Origin: Oscillospiraceae bacterium
Lineage (GTDB): Bacteria > Bacillota > Clostridia > Oscillospirales > Ruminococcaceae
Length of the DNA: 64,000 bases
Assembly (NCBI GenBank): GCA_015067315.1
Contig: SVMR01000002.1
Span: 62,001-126,000, forward strand
Direction of reading: 5' to 3'
The notes beneath the pieces were generated by a model. The model worked only from the letters and a program-made list of their open reading frames with translations. It was not told the DNA's origin and made no database searches. Made by a program: the position numbers and the translations under genes. Below, one piece after another: positions 48,871 to 58,788 of this stretch (its first letter is position 1; each line of letters opens with the position of its first letter).

Positions 48871-50009
48871 TATTTGTCGCCTCCTTCCTGAGCATTGGCA
48901 GCTTCTTTTGCTTTAAGAGCCTTTTTTTCTTCCTGTTTATCAAGAAGATAATTCATTGCGTATTTAATGAAGAATACGAAACCGCAAAGATAAATTATGA
49001 TTGCGGAAATAAGGTCGGAAATCTGGGAACAATACATGGTCTTGTCAACATAAGCGCCGCCGTTGGTGATATGCTGGATGAAATAGGAGGAGAAGATTGT
49101 TCCGATAGGATTAAGACCGCCGAGGAACGCAGCAGCAATTCCGTTGAAGCCCATTGCGGGAACAGCGGAAGAAGTGCAGGACCACTGTTCATAGTCGGTA
49201 AGATACATGAAAGATGCGCCGAGAGCAGCAATAGCGCCGGAAATCATAAGAGTTACGATAATGTTTCTCTTTTCTGCCATACCGCAATATTTAGCGGCGT
49301 TCTTATTGAAACCTGTTGCTTTGAGTTCAAAACCGAATTTGGTTTTTTCAAGGATAACAAGAATAAGAACAGCGGTAAGGATGGAAAGCGGAAGAGCTAT
49401 TGTTACATAAGTATTTCCCGCAAAGATTTTGTCAAATCCAAGTCCGGGAAGCATCGCCTGTTCGCCGTGGGTATTGAGATGGAAGGTATAAGGGCTGGTG
49501 GTTTCTTTAACCGTGCTGAGAATCATGTTCGTTGAATAAAGAGCGATCCAGTTGAGCATGATTCCCGAAATTACTTCGTTAACGTTGCAGTAGGATTTGA
49601 GAAGACCTACAATTGCGCCGTAAAGTGCTCCGCAAACGCCGGCAATAATCATGCAGGGCAGCCAGCCGAGTCCGAGAGAAATTGCGCAATAGATACTTGC
49701 GCAGATACCTACGCAATACTGACCTGCGGCACCGATGTTGAAAAGACCTACTTTATATGCAAAAAGAATGGAAAGAGAGCACATAAGAAGAGGCGCGGTT
49801 TTTACAAGGGTGTTGCCGAAGTTTTTAATCTGAAGATTTGTTTTTGAATAATGGAGGAAGTTTTTAAGAACTTCGCCGATAGCCTCACCTGCTCCGGTGG
49901 GGTTGATGAAAAGAAGAACGATATATCCGATGAGAACACCGAGGATAATGCAGATAAATGAAGCAAAAAGCGACTGGAACGCTTCGTTTTTCAAAATTTT
50001 CTTGGTCAT
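48870..50009 (-). CDS. Nucleoside ABC transporter permease (NupP-like)
   Basis: AYKVGLFNIGAAGQYCVG; AALGASFMYLTDYEQWS. Confidence 0.9.
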   Translation of the reverse strand: MTKKILKNEAFQSLFASFICIILGVLIGYIVLLFINPTGAGEAIGEVLKNFLHYSKTNLQIKNFGNTLVKTAPLLMCSLSILFAYKVGLFNIGAAGQYCVGICASIYCAISLGLGWLPCMIIAGVCGALYGAIVGLLKSYCNVNEVISGIMLNWIALYSTNMILSTVKETTSPYTFHLNTHGEQAMLPGLGFDKIFAGNTYVTIALPLSILTAVLILVILEKTKFGFELKATGFNKNAAKYCGMAEKRNIIVTLMISGAIAALGASFMYLTDYEQWSCTSSAVPAMGFNGIAAAFLGGLNPIGTIFSSYFIQHITNGGAYVDKTMYCSQISDLISAIIIYLCGFVFFIKYAMNYLLDKQEEKKALKAKEAANAQEGGDK

Positions 50010-51553
50010 GCTTTCACCTCATCTCTTTTTGCGCCGGCCATATAAAGACCGAGTTCATCTTCGGTTGTGGTCTTGGGATTGAGTTCGCCGACAATTTCGC
50101 CTTCGTACATAACAAGAATGCGGTCGGAAACGTCCATAACTTCTTCAAGTTCAAGAGAAACAAGAAGAACCGCTTTTCCTGCGTCGCGCTGTGCAACGAT
50201 CTGTTTATGGATATATTCGATTGCGCCGACGTCAAGTCCGCGGGTAGGCTGAACAGCGATAAGAAGTTCGGGGTTCTTGTCGATTTCACGGGCAACAATA
50301 GCTTTCTGCTGGTTACCGCCGGACATGCTTCTTGCAATGGTGACGGGTCCCTGACCGGAACGAACGTCATACTGCTCAATAAGCTTTTCTGCGTATTTTC
50401 TGATATTTCCTTTTCTGAGGAAACCGAATTTATCGGTGAATTCCGGTTCAAAATAACGCTGGAGAACACAGTTGTAATCAAGCGGATAGTCAAGAACAAG
50501 ACCGTGTTTGTGTCTGTCTTCCGGAATATGGCTCATGCCGGAAAGAAGTCTTTTGCGGATAGAAGCTTTTGTTATATCCTCGCCGCAAAGGGTGATTTTT
50601 CCGCTTACGAGAGGTTCAAGACCGGAAAGTCCGTAAACAAATTCGGTCTGACCGTTTCCGTCGATACCCGCAATGCAGACAACTTCGCCGCGGCGGACTT
50701 TAAGGGAAACGTTTTTGACTGCGTTGTTTTTATGCATTTTGGAAGCAACGGTCATGTTTTCGATATCAAGAACAACTTCACCGGGGGTGCTTTCTTCCTT
50801 CTTAACGTGAAGGTTGACGTTGTGACCTACCATCATTGCGGAAAGTTCTTCAATGGTTGCGTCCTTGGTATCAACGGTACCGATGTATTTACCTTTTCTG
50901 AGAACGCTGCAGCGGTCTGCAACGGCTTTGATCTCATTAAGTTTATGGGAGATGAAGAGAATGGATTTTCCCTCTTTTGCGAGGTTCTTCATAATCTGCA
51001 TAAGCTCTTCAATTTCCTGGGGGGTGAGAACCGCGGTGGGTTCATCGAAAATGAGAATTTCGTTTTCGCGGTAGAGCATCTTGAGAATTTCGGTACGCTG
51101 CTGCATACCGACAGTGATATCCTCAATATAAGCATCCGGGTCTATATGAAGACCGTATTTTTCGGAAAGTTCAAGAACTTTTTCTCTTGCTTCCTTCTTT
51201 TGAAGGAAACCGAATTTGTTGGGTTCAACGCCCATGATAATATTATCAAGAACAGTAAAGCATTCAACAAGCTTGAAATGCTGGTGTACCATTCCGATTC
51301 CGAGATCATTAGCGTCGTTGGGGTTTTTAATCTGAACTTCCTTACCGTCTTTTTTGATAATACCCTCTTCTGCCTGATAAAGACCGAAAAGAACACTCAT
51401 CAAAGTTGATTTTCCCGCGCCATTTTCGCCAAGAAGAGCGTGTATTTCACCTTTTTTAAGCTGAATTGTTACGTCGTCGTTGGCGATGATTCCGGGGAAT
51501 TTTTTGGTAATATGAAGCATCTCAATTGCGTACTGATTCTCCAACTCTACCAT
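50006..51553 (-). CDS. Nucleoside ABC transporter ATP-binding protein (NupO-like, duplicated ABC domain)
   Basis: Walker A GENGAGKSTLMSVLFGLY; second half SGGNQQKAIVAREID. Confidence 0.92.
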   Translation of the reverse strand: MVELENQYAIEMLHITKKFPGIIANDDVTIQLKKGEIHALLGENGAGKSTLMSVLFGLYQAEEGIIKKDGKEVQIKNPNDANDLGIGMVHQHFKLVECFTVLDNIIMGVEPNKFGFLQKKEAREKVLELSEKYGLHIDPDAYIEDITVGMQQRTEILKMLYRENEILIFDEPTAVLTPQEIEELMQIMKNLAKEGKSILFISHKLNEIKAVADRCSVLRKGKYIGTVDTKDATIEELSAMMVGHNVNLHVKKEESTPGEVVLDIENMTVASKMHKNNAVKNVSLKVRRGEVVCIAGIDGNGQTEFVYGLSGLEPLVSGKITLCGEDITKASIRKRLLSGMSHIPEDRHKHGLVLDYPLDYNCVLQRYFEPEFTDKFGFLRKGNIRKYAEKLIEQYDVRSGQGPVTIARSMSGGNQQKAIVAREIDKNPELLIAVQPTRGLDVGAIEYIHKQIVAQRDAGKAVLLVSLELEEVMDVSDRILVMYEGEIVGELNPKTTTEDELGLYMAGAKRDEVKA

Positions 51554-51686
51554 CCCTCCTATTTATAACTTATAGTTATAATCATAATACTACAAAATAC
51601 AACTAAATACAAGAAAAATTTGTTCAAAAAACAAACAAAAAAAGGACGGGATCAAAACCCGTCCTTTTTAAGCACTGTGATAAAAA

Positions 51687-52802
51687 TTATTTGATGTTGC
51701 CGAGATCGTTAACAGTTACAACAGTTACGAAATCTGCTGCTGCGCCTTCGATAACGCTGCTTACAACAACATCGCCGTTGAACATTGCAGCTACGAGAGC
51801 TTCATAGTCAGCTTTGGTGAAGGAATCAGAGAACTGAGTGGAAGGAGCAAGCTGTACATAGTTTTCTTCCGGGATTTCGGAAACGAGACCAAGGTTTTCA
51901 ACCTGTCCGCCTACGAATTCGCCAGCGATAATTTTTGCAAGCATGGTTTTAACAGTAGGAGCAAGACCTTTCATTGCGGAAGTTACGGTCATGCCTTCGC
52001 CATATGCTGCATCGATGTTTGCAGCCTGGTCAACGTCAACGCCGATAACTTTGCCGTTAACTTTTGCTGCTGCTTCAGCAACAGAAGTGTAAACGCCGCC
52101 GCCGCATGCGAATACGATTTCAGTGCCGTTGCCATACCAGGTATCCATAACTGCAGTAACGTCAGCGTCACCGTAGAACTGGTTTGCAAAGCCCCAAACA
52201 ACGTTAACATCAGCACCGGTTTCTACAGCTGCTGCGTCAGCACCCTGAAGGAAGCCATAGCCGAAACGAAGAACTGCAGGAACAGCCATACCGCCGCAGT
52301 AACCGAGTTCGGTGTAACCGAGTTTTACTGCTGCGTAACCTGCCATGTAGCCGGAAAGTTCTTCCTGGTATACTGCGGAGTATACGTTTTCAGGAATGGT
52401 CCAGCCGCCGGAAGTGAGGTCAAATTCTGCAACGTCGAGTGCTACGAATTTAACTTCGGGATAGTTGTCTGCAGTTGCAATGATAGCATTTGCAAATGCG
52501 AATCCGGGAAGAACGATTACGTTGTAACCCTGGTCAACAGCGTTATCGATCATGGAGATACGGTCTTCGTCGGAGTCGGATGCGGGTTTGAAATACTCGA
52601 AGTTGATGCCTTCTGCTTCGCAGAATTCTTTGCATGCTTCATAAGTGGTCTGGTTGAAGGACTGGTCGGTGATATCGCCGTAGTCGGTAACCATAGCAAC
52701 AGCATATTCTCCAGCTTCTTCGCCGGGTTCTTCGTTAGAACCGCAAGCTGCGAAAGAGAGAACCATTACCATTGCAAGAAGAAGTGCAATAATTTTTTTC
52801 AT
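51687..52802 (-). CDS. BMP-family nucleoside-binding lipoprotein
   Basis: Lipobox VMVLSFAACG; VAMVTDYGDITDQSFNQTTYEACKEF. Confidence 0.92.
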   Translation of the reverse strand: MKKIIALLLAMVMVLSFAACGSNEEPGEEAGEYAVAMVTDYGDITDQSFNQTTYEACKEFCEAEGINFEYFKPASDSDEDRISMIDNAVDQGYNVIVLPGFAFANAIIATADNYPEVKFVALDVAEFDLTSGGWTIPENVYSAVYQEELSGYMAGYAAVKLGYTELGYCGGMAVPAVLRFGYGFLQGADAAAVETGADVNVVWGFANQFYGDADVTAVMDTWYGNGTEIVFACGGGVYTSVAEAAAKVNGKVIGVDVDQAANIDAAYGEGMTVTSAMKGLAPTVKTMLAKIIAGEFVGGQVENLGLVSEIPEENYVQLAPSTQFSDSFTKADYEALVAAMFNGDVVVSSVIEGAAADFVTVVTVNDLGNIK

Positions 52803-52950
52803 TTTAATTTTCCTCCCCTGTGTAATATTTTTTCACAGTACTTAGAATATAACATATTTCATAAATAAGTTCAAGTCTATTTGCATTTTAAGCAAAAAAT
52901 TTTGAAAAAATATACCAAAAAACGCACCTTTTCGGTGCGTTTTTTGAATA

Positions 52951-53568
52951 TCATTTTTGATTTTTTATGTATTCGCGGATATATCCGGAGAAAAGATCGA
53001 TTGCCGCCTTGTTTTTTCCGCCTTCAAGAATCACAATATCGGCATTTTTCTTGCTTGGTTCAACAAATTTATCGTGCATCGGTTTAACGGTTGCTTCGTA
53101 TTGCGTAAGAACGGATTCGAGGCTTCTTCCCCTTTCGTTCATATCCCGGAGGATTCTTCTTCCAAGGCGAACGTCCGCATCTGTATCAACGAAAATCTTC
53201 ATATCCATAAGATCGCAAAGGTCTTTGTTCTCAAGAATAAGGATTCCGTCAATAATAAGGATTTCGGTCGGGTTAAGGGTAATCGTTTTGCTTTTGTCAC
53301 GGTTATGTACAGTGTAATCATAAACCGGTTCCTCGATTGTCTCTCCGTTTTTAAGCGCTTTTATATGTTCGATCATCAGCTCCGTATCGAAAGAATCCGG
53401 ATGGTCGTAGTTTGTCTTACATCTTTCCTCATAAGTAAGATGATCCTGAACCTTATAATAATTATCATGGTGGATAACAGTTACATATTCATTGAATTCT
53501 TTGACAAGAGCATCTGTAAAAGTTGTTTTTCCGCTTCCGGTTCCCCCGGCAATTCCGATTACAAACAT
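52951..53568 (-). CDS. udk: Uridine kinase
   Basis: GIAGGTGSGKTTFTDAL; HHDNYYK; NYDHPDSFDTELM. Confidence 0.93.
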   Translation of the reverse strand: MFVIGIAGGTGSGKTTFTDALVKEFNEYVTVIHHDNYYKVQDHLTYEERCKTNYDHPDSFDTELMIEHIKALKNGETIEEPVYDYTVHNRDKSKTITLNPTEILIIDGILILENKDLCDLMDMKIFVDTDADVRLGRRILRDMNERGRSLESVLTQYEATVKPMHDKFVEPSKKNADIVILEGGKNKAAIDLFSGYIREYIKNQK

Positions 53569-53606
53569 TTTTGCACCTTCCCGCTTTTTATTTTACCGAT
53601 AAAATA

Positions 53607-54329
53607 TTATTTGCTGAATTTAACGACAGTATCAAGAACAAGTGTGATCATTTCATCAAGTTTGGTCTGGCGATCCATGGAGCTGATACCCTCGCCGGTA
53701 AGCATATCATCTGTTACTGTGCAGACGCAAAGACCTTTTTTGCCTGCTCTTGCGGCATTGAGATAAAGAGCGGCGGATTCCATTTCTTCCGCAAGTACGC
53801 CCATTTTCTGCCATTTTTCAACGTATCCCATGTGGTCGTCTTTATAGAAAACATCGGAAGAAACAACGTTTCCGACTTTTACGTTAACGCCTTTTTCCTT
53901 TGCGGTATCAACAAGGGTGCTGAGAAGTTCAAAATCGGCAATAGGCGCAAAAACTCCGGGAAGTTCATGGTGGGAAGCATAGCTGGAAGTTGTGCAGGCT
54001 CCCTGTGCGGCAACAATTGTGCCAACCGGAAGTCCCATTCCGCCTGCGGAACCGATTCTAATAATATTATCAACTTCAAAGAAGTTGAAGAGTTCGTAAC
54101 TGTAAACGCCCATGGAAGGCATGCCCATTCCGCTTGCCATTACGGAAACCTGAACGCCTTTATATGTACCGGTATATCCCTGGATTCCGCGGACGTTGTT
54201 CACAAGTTTTGCGTTTTCAAGATATTTTTCGGCAATATACTTGGAGCGAAGAGGATCTCCGGGCATAAGAACGGTTTTTGCAAAATCTTCGGGTACTGCA
54301 TTGATATGGGGGGTGGGATAATTGGACAT
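53607..54329 (-). CDS. deoD: Purine-nucleoside phosphorylase DeoD-type
   Basis: VLMPGDPLRSKYIAEKYL; GMGMPSMGVYSYEL; EEMESAALY. Confidence 0.94.
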   Translation of the reverse strand: MSNYPTPHINAVPEDFAKTVLMPGDPLRSKYIAEKYLENAKLVNNVRGIQGYTGTYKGVQVSVMASGMGMPSMGVYSYELFNFFEVDNIIRIGSAGGMGLPVGTIVAAQGACTTSSYASHHELPGVFAPIADFELLSTLVDTAKEKGVNVKVGNVVSSDVFYKDDHMGYVEKWQKMGVLAEEMESAALYLNAARAGKKGLCVCTVTDDMLTGEGISSMDRQTKLDEMITLVLDTVVKFSK

Positions 54330-54341
54330 TGTGTTTCCTCC

Positions 54342-54917
54342 TTATTTCTGTTCTGCAATGGCTTTTTTCCAGCATTTGTGGCACATTGCGATATATCTGT
54401 CGTTTCCGCCGAGGCAAACCTGTTCGCCTGCGGTAACGATTTTTCCGTTGTCATCCATTCTTGCGTTTACGGTTGCCTTGGCTCCGCAATCGCAGATCGT
54501 CTTAATTTCGGTTATTGAATCGGCAACTTCAAAAAGGCGCATGCTTCCGGGGAAAAGTTTTGTGATGAAGTCGGTTCTTAAACCGAAGCACATTACGGGA
54601 ATATTCATTTCGTCAACAATATCGCGGAGTTCGTCAATCTGTTCCGGAGTGAGAAACTGGGATTCGTCGGAAATAATTACGTTGCAGTCTTTATGATTCG
54701 AAAAAAGTTCCTTGATGCTGTCTTCGGAACCGATCTGTTCCGCAACTGCATAAAGTCCGATTCTGGATTTAATGATTTCCGCTCCGTCCCTTGTATCGGT
54801 TTTCGGTTTAATAAGCCATACTTTCATTCCGCGTTCTTCATAGTTATATTTTGCAATAAGCGCCTGGGCGGATTTTGAACTTCCCATTGCGCCGTATTTG
54901 AAATAAAGTTTTGCCAT
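54342..54917 (-). CDS. tdk: Thymidine kinase
   Basis: FKYGAMGSSKSAQALIAKYNYEERGMKVWLIKP; CFGLRTDF; Zn-binding Cys residues. Confidence 0.93.
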   Translation of the reverse strand: MAKLYFKYGAMGSSKSAQALIAKYNYEERGMKVWLIKPKTDTRDGAEIIKSRIGLYAVAEQIGSEDSIKELFSNHKDCNVIISDESQFLTPEQIDELRDIVDEMNIPVMCFGLRTDFITKLFPGSMRLFEVADSITEIKTICDCGAKATVNARMDDNGKIVTAGEQVCLGGNDRYIAMCHKCWKKAIAEQK

Positions 54918-55151
54918 TTTTTCAGATTCCCCTTTTCCGCTTTTTTTGCCGAAGCGACAAATAAAAACAAAATTTTACAAAATGATTATAGCATACAAAA
55001 AATATTTTTCATATACCCATTTTAAATAATGTTTATTAAAATTAATAATTTTTTATAAAACATCTCTTGCTATAATGTCAATTTTGATGTAGAATATATA
55101 TGTGATAATTTTTATGTTTTGCAGAATGCAAAAACGAGAGGAGGATTTTCC

Positions 55152-55397
55152 GTGAACGAACCTACCATTTCCTTTTCCATAAGAGAAGATAAAGAGAAAG
55201 AGATCAAAGCAATTCTCACAACTGTTTATGATGCTCTCCGCCAGAAAGGATATAACCCCATTAACCAGATTGTCGGATACATCCTTTCCGAAGACCCCAC
55301 TTATATCACCACCCACAACAACGCAAGAAGCCTTATCCGCAGAATCGACCGCGACGAGCTTCTTCAGATTCTTGTAAAAACATATCTTAACGATTGA
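55152..55397 (+). CDS. IreB-family regulatory phosphoprotein (UPF0297)
   Basis: [60 protein letters not shown] start assumed. Confidence 0.85.
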   Translation: MNEPTISFSIREDKEKEIKAILTTVYDALRQKGYNPINQIVGYILSEDPTYITTHNNARSLIRRIDRDELLQILVKTYLND

Positions 55398-55412
55398 TAT
55401 TTGGAGGAAACT

Positions 55413-55703
55413 ATGTCTGAACAGTTTATGACTTACAAGGGCCGTCCCCTTGTTCGCAGCAAAAAAATTCTTTATTACGGAGATATGCGCGACGCTTATG
55501 TTGTTATGCTTCAGATCAACAACACCGCAACCGCAGGCGGAACCGAAGTTGCCGGTCACATTGTACTCCAAATGATGTCCACCGACCCCAACGCGGCTCC
55601 CACCGAAATGGTTGTAAAACGCGCGGAACGCGACGGACTTTATGCCGCTCTTGATCTTGCATCAACCTGGCTTGACCGTCAGCTTGGAAAAGTCGAAGAA
55701 TAA
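55413..55703 (+). CDS. Conserved hypothetical protein
   Basis: MSEQFMTYKGRPLVRSKKILYYGDMRDAYVVMLQINNTATAGGTEVAG; tightly follows the IreB gene. Confidence 0.7.
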   Translation: MSEQFMTYKGRPLVRSKKILYYGDMRDAYVVMLQINNTATAGGTEVAGHIVLQMMSTDPNAAPTEMVVKRAERDGLYAALDLASTWLDRQLGKVEE

Positions 55704-55707
55704 GCGA

Positions 55708-55740
55708 ACAAAAAAGCCGCCCGAAGGCGGCTTTTTTTAT
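55708..55740 (+). terminator. Intrinsic terminator
   Basis: aaaaaaGCCGCCcgaaGGCGGCtttttt. Confidence 0.8.
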
Positions 55741-55813
55741 TTTAATTCAATCGGAGGTTTTGTATGAGATTGCGTTTTGTTCTCTTTTGATATAATATCG
55801 AAAGGAGAATTTT

Positions 55814-56227
55814 ATGAATTTAACAATAAAAGACTATAATAAATATAATTCCGAAGAAATCCTGGAATTATATAAAAGCGTCGGTTGGTGCTCATATACC
55901 AATCGTCCGGATATGCTTGAACACGCATTTGAGCATTCGCTTAAAATCCTCGGTGCTCATGACGGAGAAAAACTTATCGGAATAATCCGTGCCGTCGGCG
56001 ACGGATATTCGGTGCTTTTAATCCAGGACATTCTTGTTCTTCCGGAATATCAGCGCAAAGGCATCGGCAGAAAACTTATAAGCGCGATGCTGGAACTTTA
56101 TCCGGATGTTTACCAGACCGAACTTGCAACCGACAACACCGAAAAGACCGTTGCTTTCTATAAATCCTGTGGCTTCCTCCCCTATTCGGAAATCGGATGC
56201 GAAGGTTTTATGAAAATAAAATACTGA
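55814..56227 (+). CDS. GNAT-family N-acetyltransferase
   Basis: IQDILVLPEYQRKGIGRKLISAMLELY. Confidence 0.9.
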   Translation: MNLTIKDYNKYNSEEILELYKSVGWCSYTNRPDMLEHAFEHSLKILGAHDGEKLIGIIRAVGDGYSVLLIQDILVLPEYQRKGIGRKLISAMLELYPDVYQTELATDNTEKTVAFYKSCGFLPYSEIGCEGFMKIKY

Positions 56228-56262
56228 TACAAAAAAAGAGCTTTCCTTCCGGGAAGCCCTTT

Positions 56263-56580
56263 TTATTTTCCTAAAATCTTATTATAAATTTTTACAATAA
56301 TTGCCTTTCCGGTTTTCTTCTCTCCTTCAAAGAAAGGAATTTCCTTACCGACCCAAAGGCAGCCCGGATACTCTTCCGGAACAATAAATGTAATTGTTCC
56401 TTTTGCAGTTCCATTCGATTCAACAAATTCTTTTTCATAATATTTATGCAAACCAATTGTAAGGTAGTTTTCTTTGATAAGATGCGAAGGGCTGTATCCA
56501 TCAGCAATGGGATTTTTCCTTGCACCGTTGAATTCAAATAAAACTTCAACATCAGGGTTTCTGTTCTGAATATTCATCAT
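56263..56580 (-). CDS. Hypothetical protein, EF-Tu C-terminal beta-barrel-like
   Basis: VLFEFNGARKNPIADGYSPSHLIKENYLTIGLHKYYEKE...GCLWVGKEIPFFEGEKKTGKAIIVKIYNKIL. Confidence 0.6.
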   Translation of the reverse strand: MMNIQNRNPDVEVLFEFNGARKNPIADGYSPSHLIKENYLTIGLHKYYEKEFVESNGTAKGTITFIVPEEYPGCLWVGKEIPFFEGEKKTGKAIIVKIYNKILGK

Positions 56581-56676
56581 ATAATCACCTTCCGAAAATA
56601 TTGTACCATAATAATAAAAAAACGCAACAAAAAAGAGCTTCCCTTCCGGGAAGCTCTTTTAATTTCAGTTTTATGA

Positions 56677-58326
56677 TTACCAGTTGCCGGAGGGTTTCGG
56701 AACCTGGTGCATTTTTTCAGCAACTTCGTTGATGAATCTGCCCTGATATTCGGGTTTTTCGGTAACGAGGCTTTCGGTTGTAAGAACCATTGCCGCAACG
56801 GATGCTGCGTTGTTGAGTGCGCTGCGGGTTACTTTAACAGGGTCAACAACACCTGCTTCGATCATATCGGTGAATTCTTCGGTGAATACGTTGAAACCAT
56901 AGCCGACTTTTCTGGAACGGCGTACTTTATCGATTACAACGGAACCGTCAAGACCTGCGTTTACAGCTACCTGACGCATGGGTTCTTCAAGAGCGCGAAC
57001 AACGATGGAAACACCGGTTCTTTCGTCGCCGGAAGTATGTGCAAGAAGTTTTTCAACTTCGCCGATTACGTTTACAAGAGCAACGCCGCCGCCTGCTACG
57101 ATACCTTCTTCAACTGCTGCTTTGGTTGCGTTGAGGGCGTCTTCGATACGGAGTTTCTTTTCTCTTGCTTCGGTTTCGGTTGCTGCGCCGCATTTAACAA
57201 CTGCTACGCCGCCAACGAGTTTTGCAAGTCTTTCCTGGAGTTTTTCACGGTCATAGTCGCTGTGTGCGGTTTCATAGGAAGCTTTGATAACAGCGATACG
57301 GCCCTGGATTTCTTCTTTGGAACCTGCGCCGTCAACGATAAGGGTTTTATCTTTATCAACTTTAACTTTTTTAGCAAAGCCGAGGTGGTTGAGTTTAACT
57401 TCGGAAAGGTTAAGACCGATATCGTCGCAAACAAGGGTTGCGCCGGTAAGAGCAGCGATATCGAGAAGCATTTCTTTTCTTCTGTCGCCGAAGCCGGGGC
57501 CTTTTACGCAGCAAACGTTAAGGGTGCCGCGGAGTTTGTTAACAATAAGGTTGGTAAGAGCGTCGCCGTCGATATCTTCAGCAACGATAAGGAGTTTTTT
57601 TCCTGCTTTCATGGTCTGTTCGAGAATCGGAACAAGTTCCTGGAAGGAGGAAATTTTCTTTTCAACAAGAAGAATGGAGCAGTCTTCGATAATTGCGACC
57701 ATTTTGTCCGCATCGGTTACCATATAAGGAGAAAGGTAGCCGCGGTCGAATTCCATACCTTCAACAACTTCAATATAGGTGTTTGCGGTTTTGCTGTCTT
57801 CAACAGTGATGATACCGTCGGTGGTAACTCTTTCCATTGCTTTTGCAATAAGTTCGCCGAGTTCGGGGTCGCCGCAGGAGATGGTTGCAACTCTTGCAAT
57901 ATCCTGGGAACCGGAAACAGCTTTTGCGTTGCCGAGAACAGCCTGGGTTGCTACGTCAACTGCTTTCTGAATACCGCGTTTTACAAGCATGGGGTTTGCG
58001 CCGGCGGTAACGTTTTTCATACCTTCGCGAACAAGAGCCTGTGCAAGGATGGTTGCGGTGGTGGTGCCGTCGCCTGCTGCGTCGTTGGTTTTTTCGGCAA
58101 CTTCTTTAACAATCTGTGCACCCATGTTTTCAAAAGGATCGGGAAGAGTGATTTCTTTTGCAATGGTAACACCGTCGTTGCAAATCATGGGAGTTCCGAA
58201 TTTTTTATCGAGAACAACGTTGCAGCCTTTGGGACCAAGGGTGATTTTAACGGTATTGGCGAGCTGGTCGATACCAGACTGAAGAGCGCGTCTTGCTTCG
58301 TCGCCGTAAAGCATCTGTTTTGCCAT
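56677..58326 (-). CDS. groEL: Chaperonin GroEL
   Basis: [47 protein letters not shown]. Confidence 0.97.
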   Translation of the reverse strand: MAKQMLYGDEARRALQSGIDQLANTVKITLGPKGCNVVLDKKFGTPMICNDGVTIAKEITLPDPFENMGAQIVKEVAEKTNDAAGDGTTTATILAQALVREGMKNVTAGANPMLVKRGIQKAVDVATQAVLGNAKAVSGSQDIARVATISCGDPELGELIAKAMERVTTDGIITVEDSKTANTYIEVVEGMEFDRGYLSPYMVTDADKMVAIIEDCSILLVEKKISSFQELVPILEQTMKAGKKLLIVAEDIDGDALTNLIVNKLRGTLNVCCVKGPGFGDRRKEMLLDIAALTGATLVCDDIGLNLSEVKLNHLGFAKKVKVDKDKTLIVDGAGSKEEIQGRIAVIKASYETAHSDYDREKLQERLAKLVGGVAVVKCGAATETEAREKKLRIEDALNATKAAVEEGIVAGGGVALVNVIGEVEKLLAHTSGDERTGVSIVVRALEEPMRQVAVNAGLDGSVVIDKVRRSRKVGYGFNVFTEEFTDMIEAGVVDPVKVTRSALNNAASVAAMVLTTESLVTEKPEYQGRFINEVAEKMHQVPKPSGNW

Positions 58327-58358
58327 ATATATTACCTCCGAAAAGTTAACTTATAAAA

Positions 58359-58646
58359 TTAATCTTCAACAACTGCGAGGATGTCATTCTGGGAGAGGAT
58401 GATGATTTCTTCGCCGTCGATTTTAACGGTAGTGCCGGCATATTTGCCCATGATTACATGGTCGCCGACTTTAAGCTGCATTTCGACTTCTTTGCCGTCA
58501 ACAAAGCCGCCGGGGCCTACTGCAATAACTTCTGCAATTTCGGGTTTATCCTGTGCGTTTGCAGTGATGAAAAGACCTCCTTTGGTTTTTTCTTCATAAT
58601 CTACCATTTTAATAACAACTCTGTCTCCAAGGGGTTTTACGTTCAT
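58359..58646 (-). CDS. groES: Co-chaperonin GroES
   Basis: MNVKPLGDRVVIKMVDYEEKTKGGLFI; start trimmed to 58646. Confidence 0.96.
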   Translation of the reverse strand: MNVKPLGDRVVIKMVDYEEKTKGGLFITANAQDKPEIAEVIAVGPGGFVDGKEVEMQLKVGDHVIMGKYAGTTVKIDGEEIIILSQNDILAVVED

Positions 58647-58690
58647 TGGAAATCCTCCTAAATATATGTTATTTATTGATAAACATTCGT

Positions 58691-58717
58691 TTAGCACTCA
58701 ACATTCAAAAGTGCTAA
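58691..58717 (-). promoter_or_regulatory. CIRCE operator (HrcA site)
   Basis: TTAGCACTC-N9-AAGTGCTAA, one mismatch from consensus. Confidence 0.93.
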
Positions 58718-58788
58718 TAATATTTTATACTATATGACCCGAAATGTCAATGATTTTGGGTCATATTTTTCATGAAATACAGGATTTT

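Noticed and set aside
49958-51409. 483-aa + strand ORF
   Set aside because: Antisense of the nucleoside ABC ATPase; no conserved motif.
56707-58356. 549-aa + strand ORF
   Set aside because: Exact antisense shadow of groEL.
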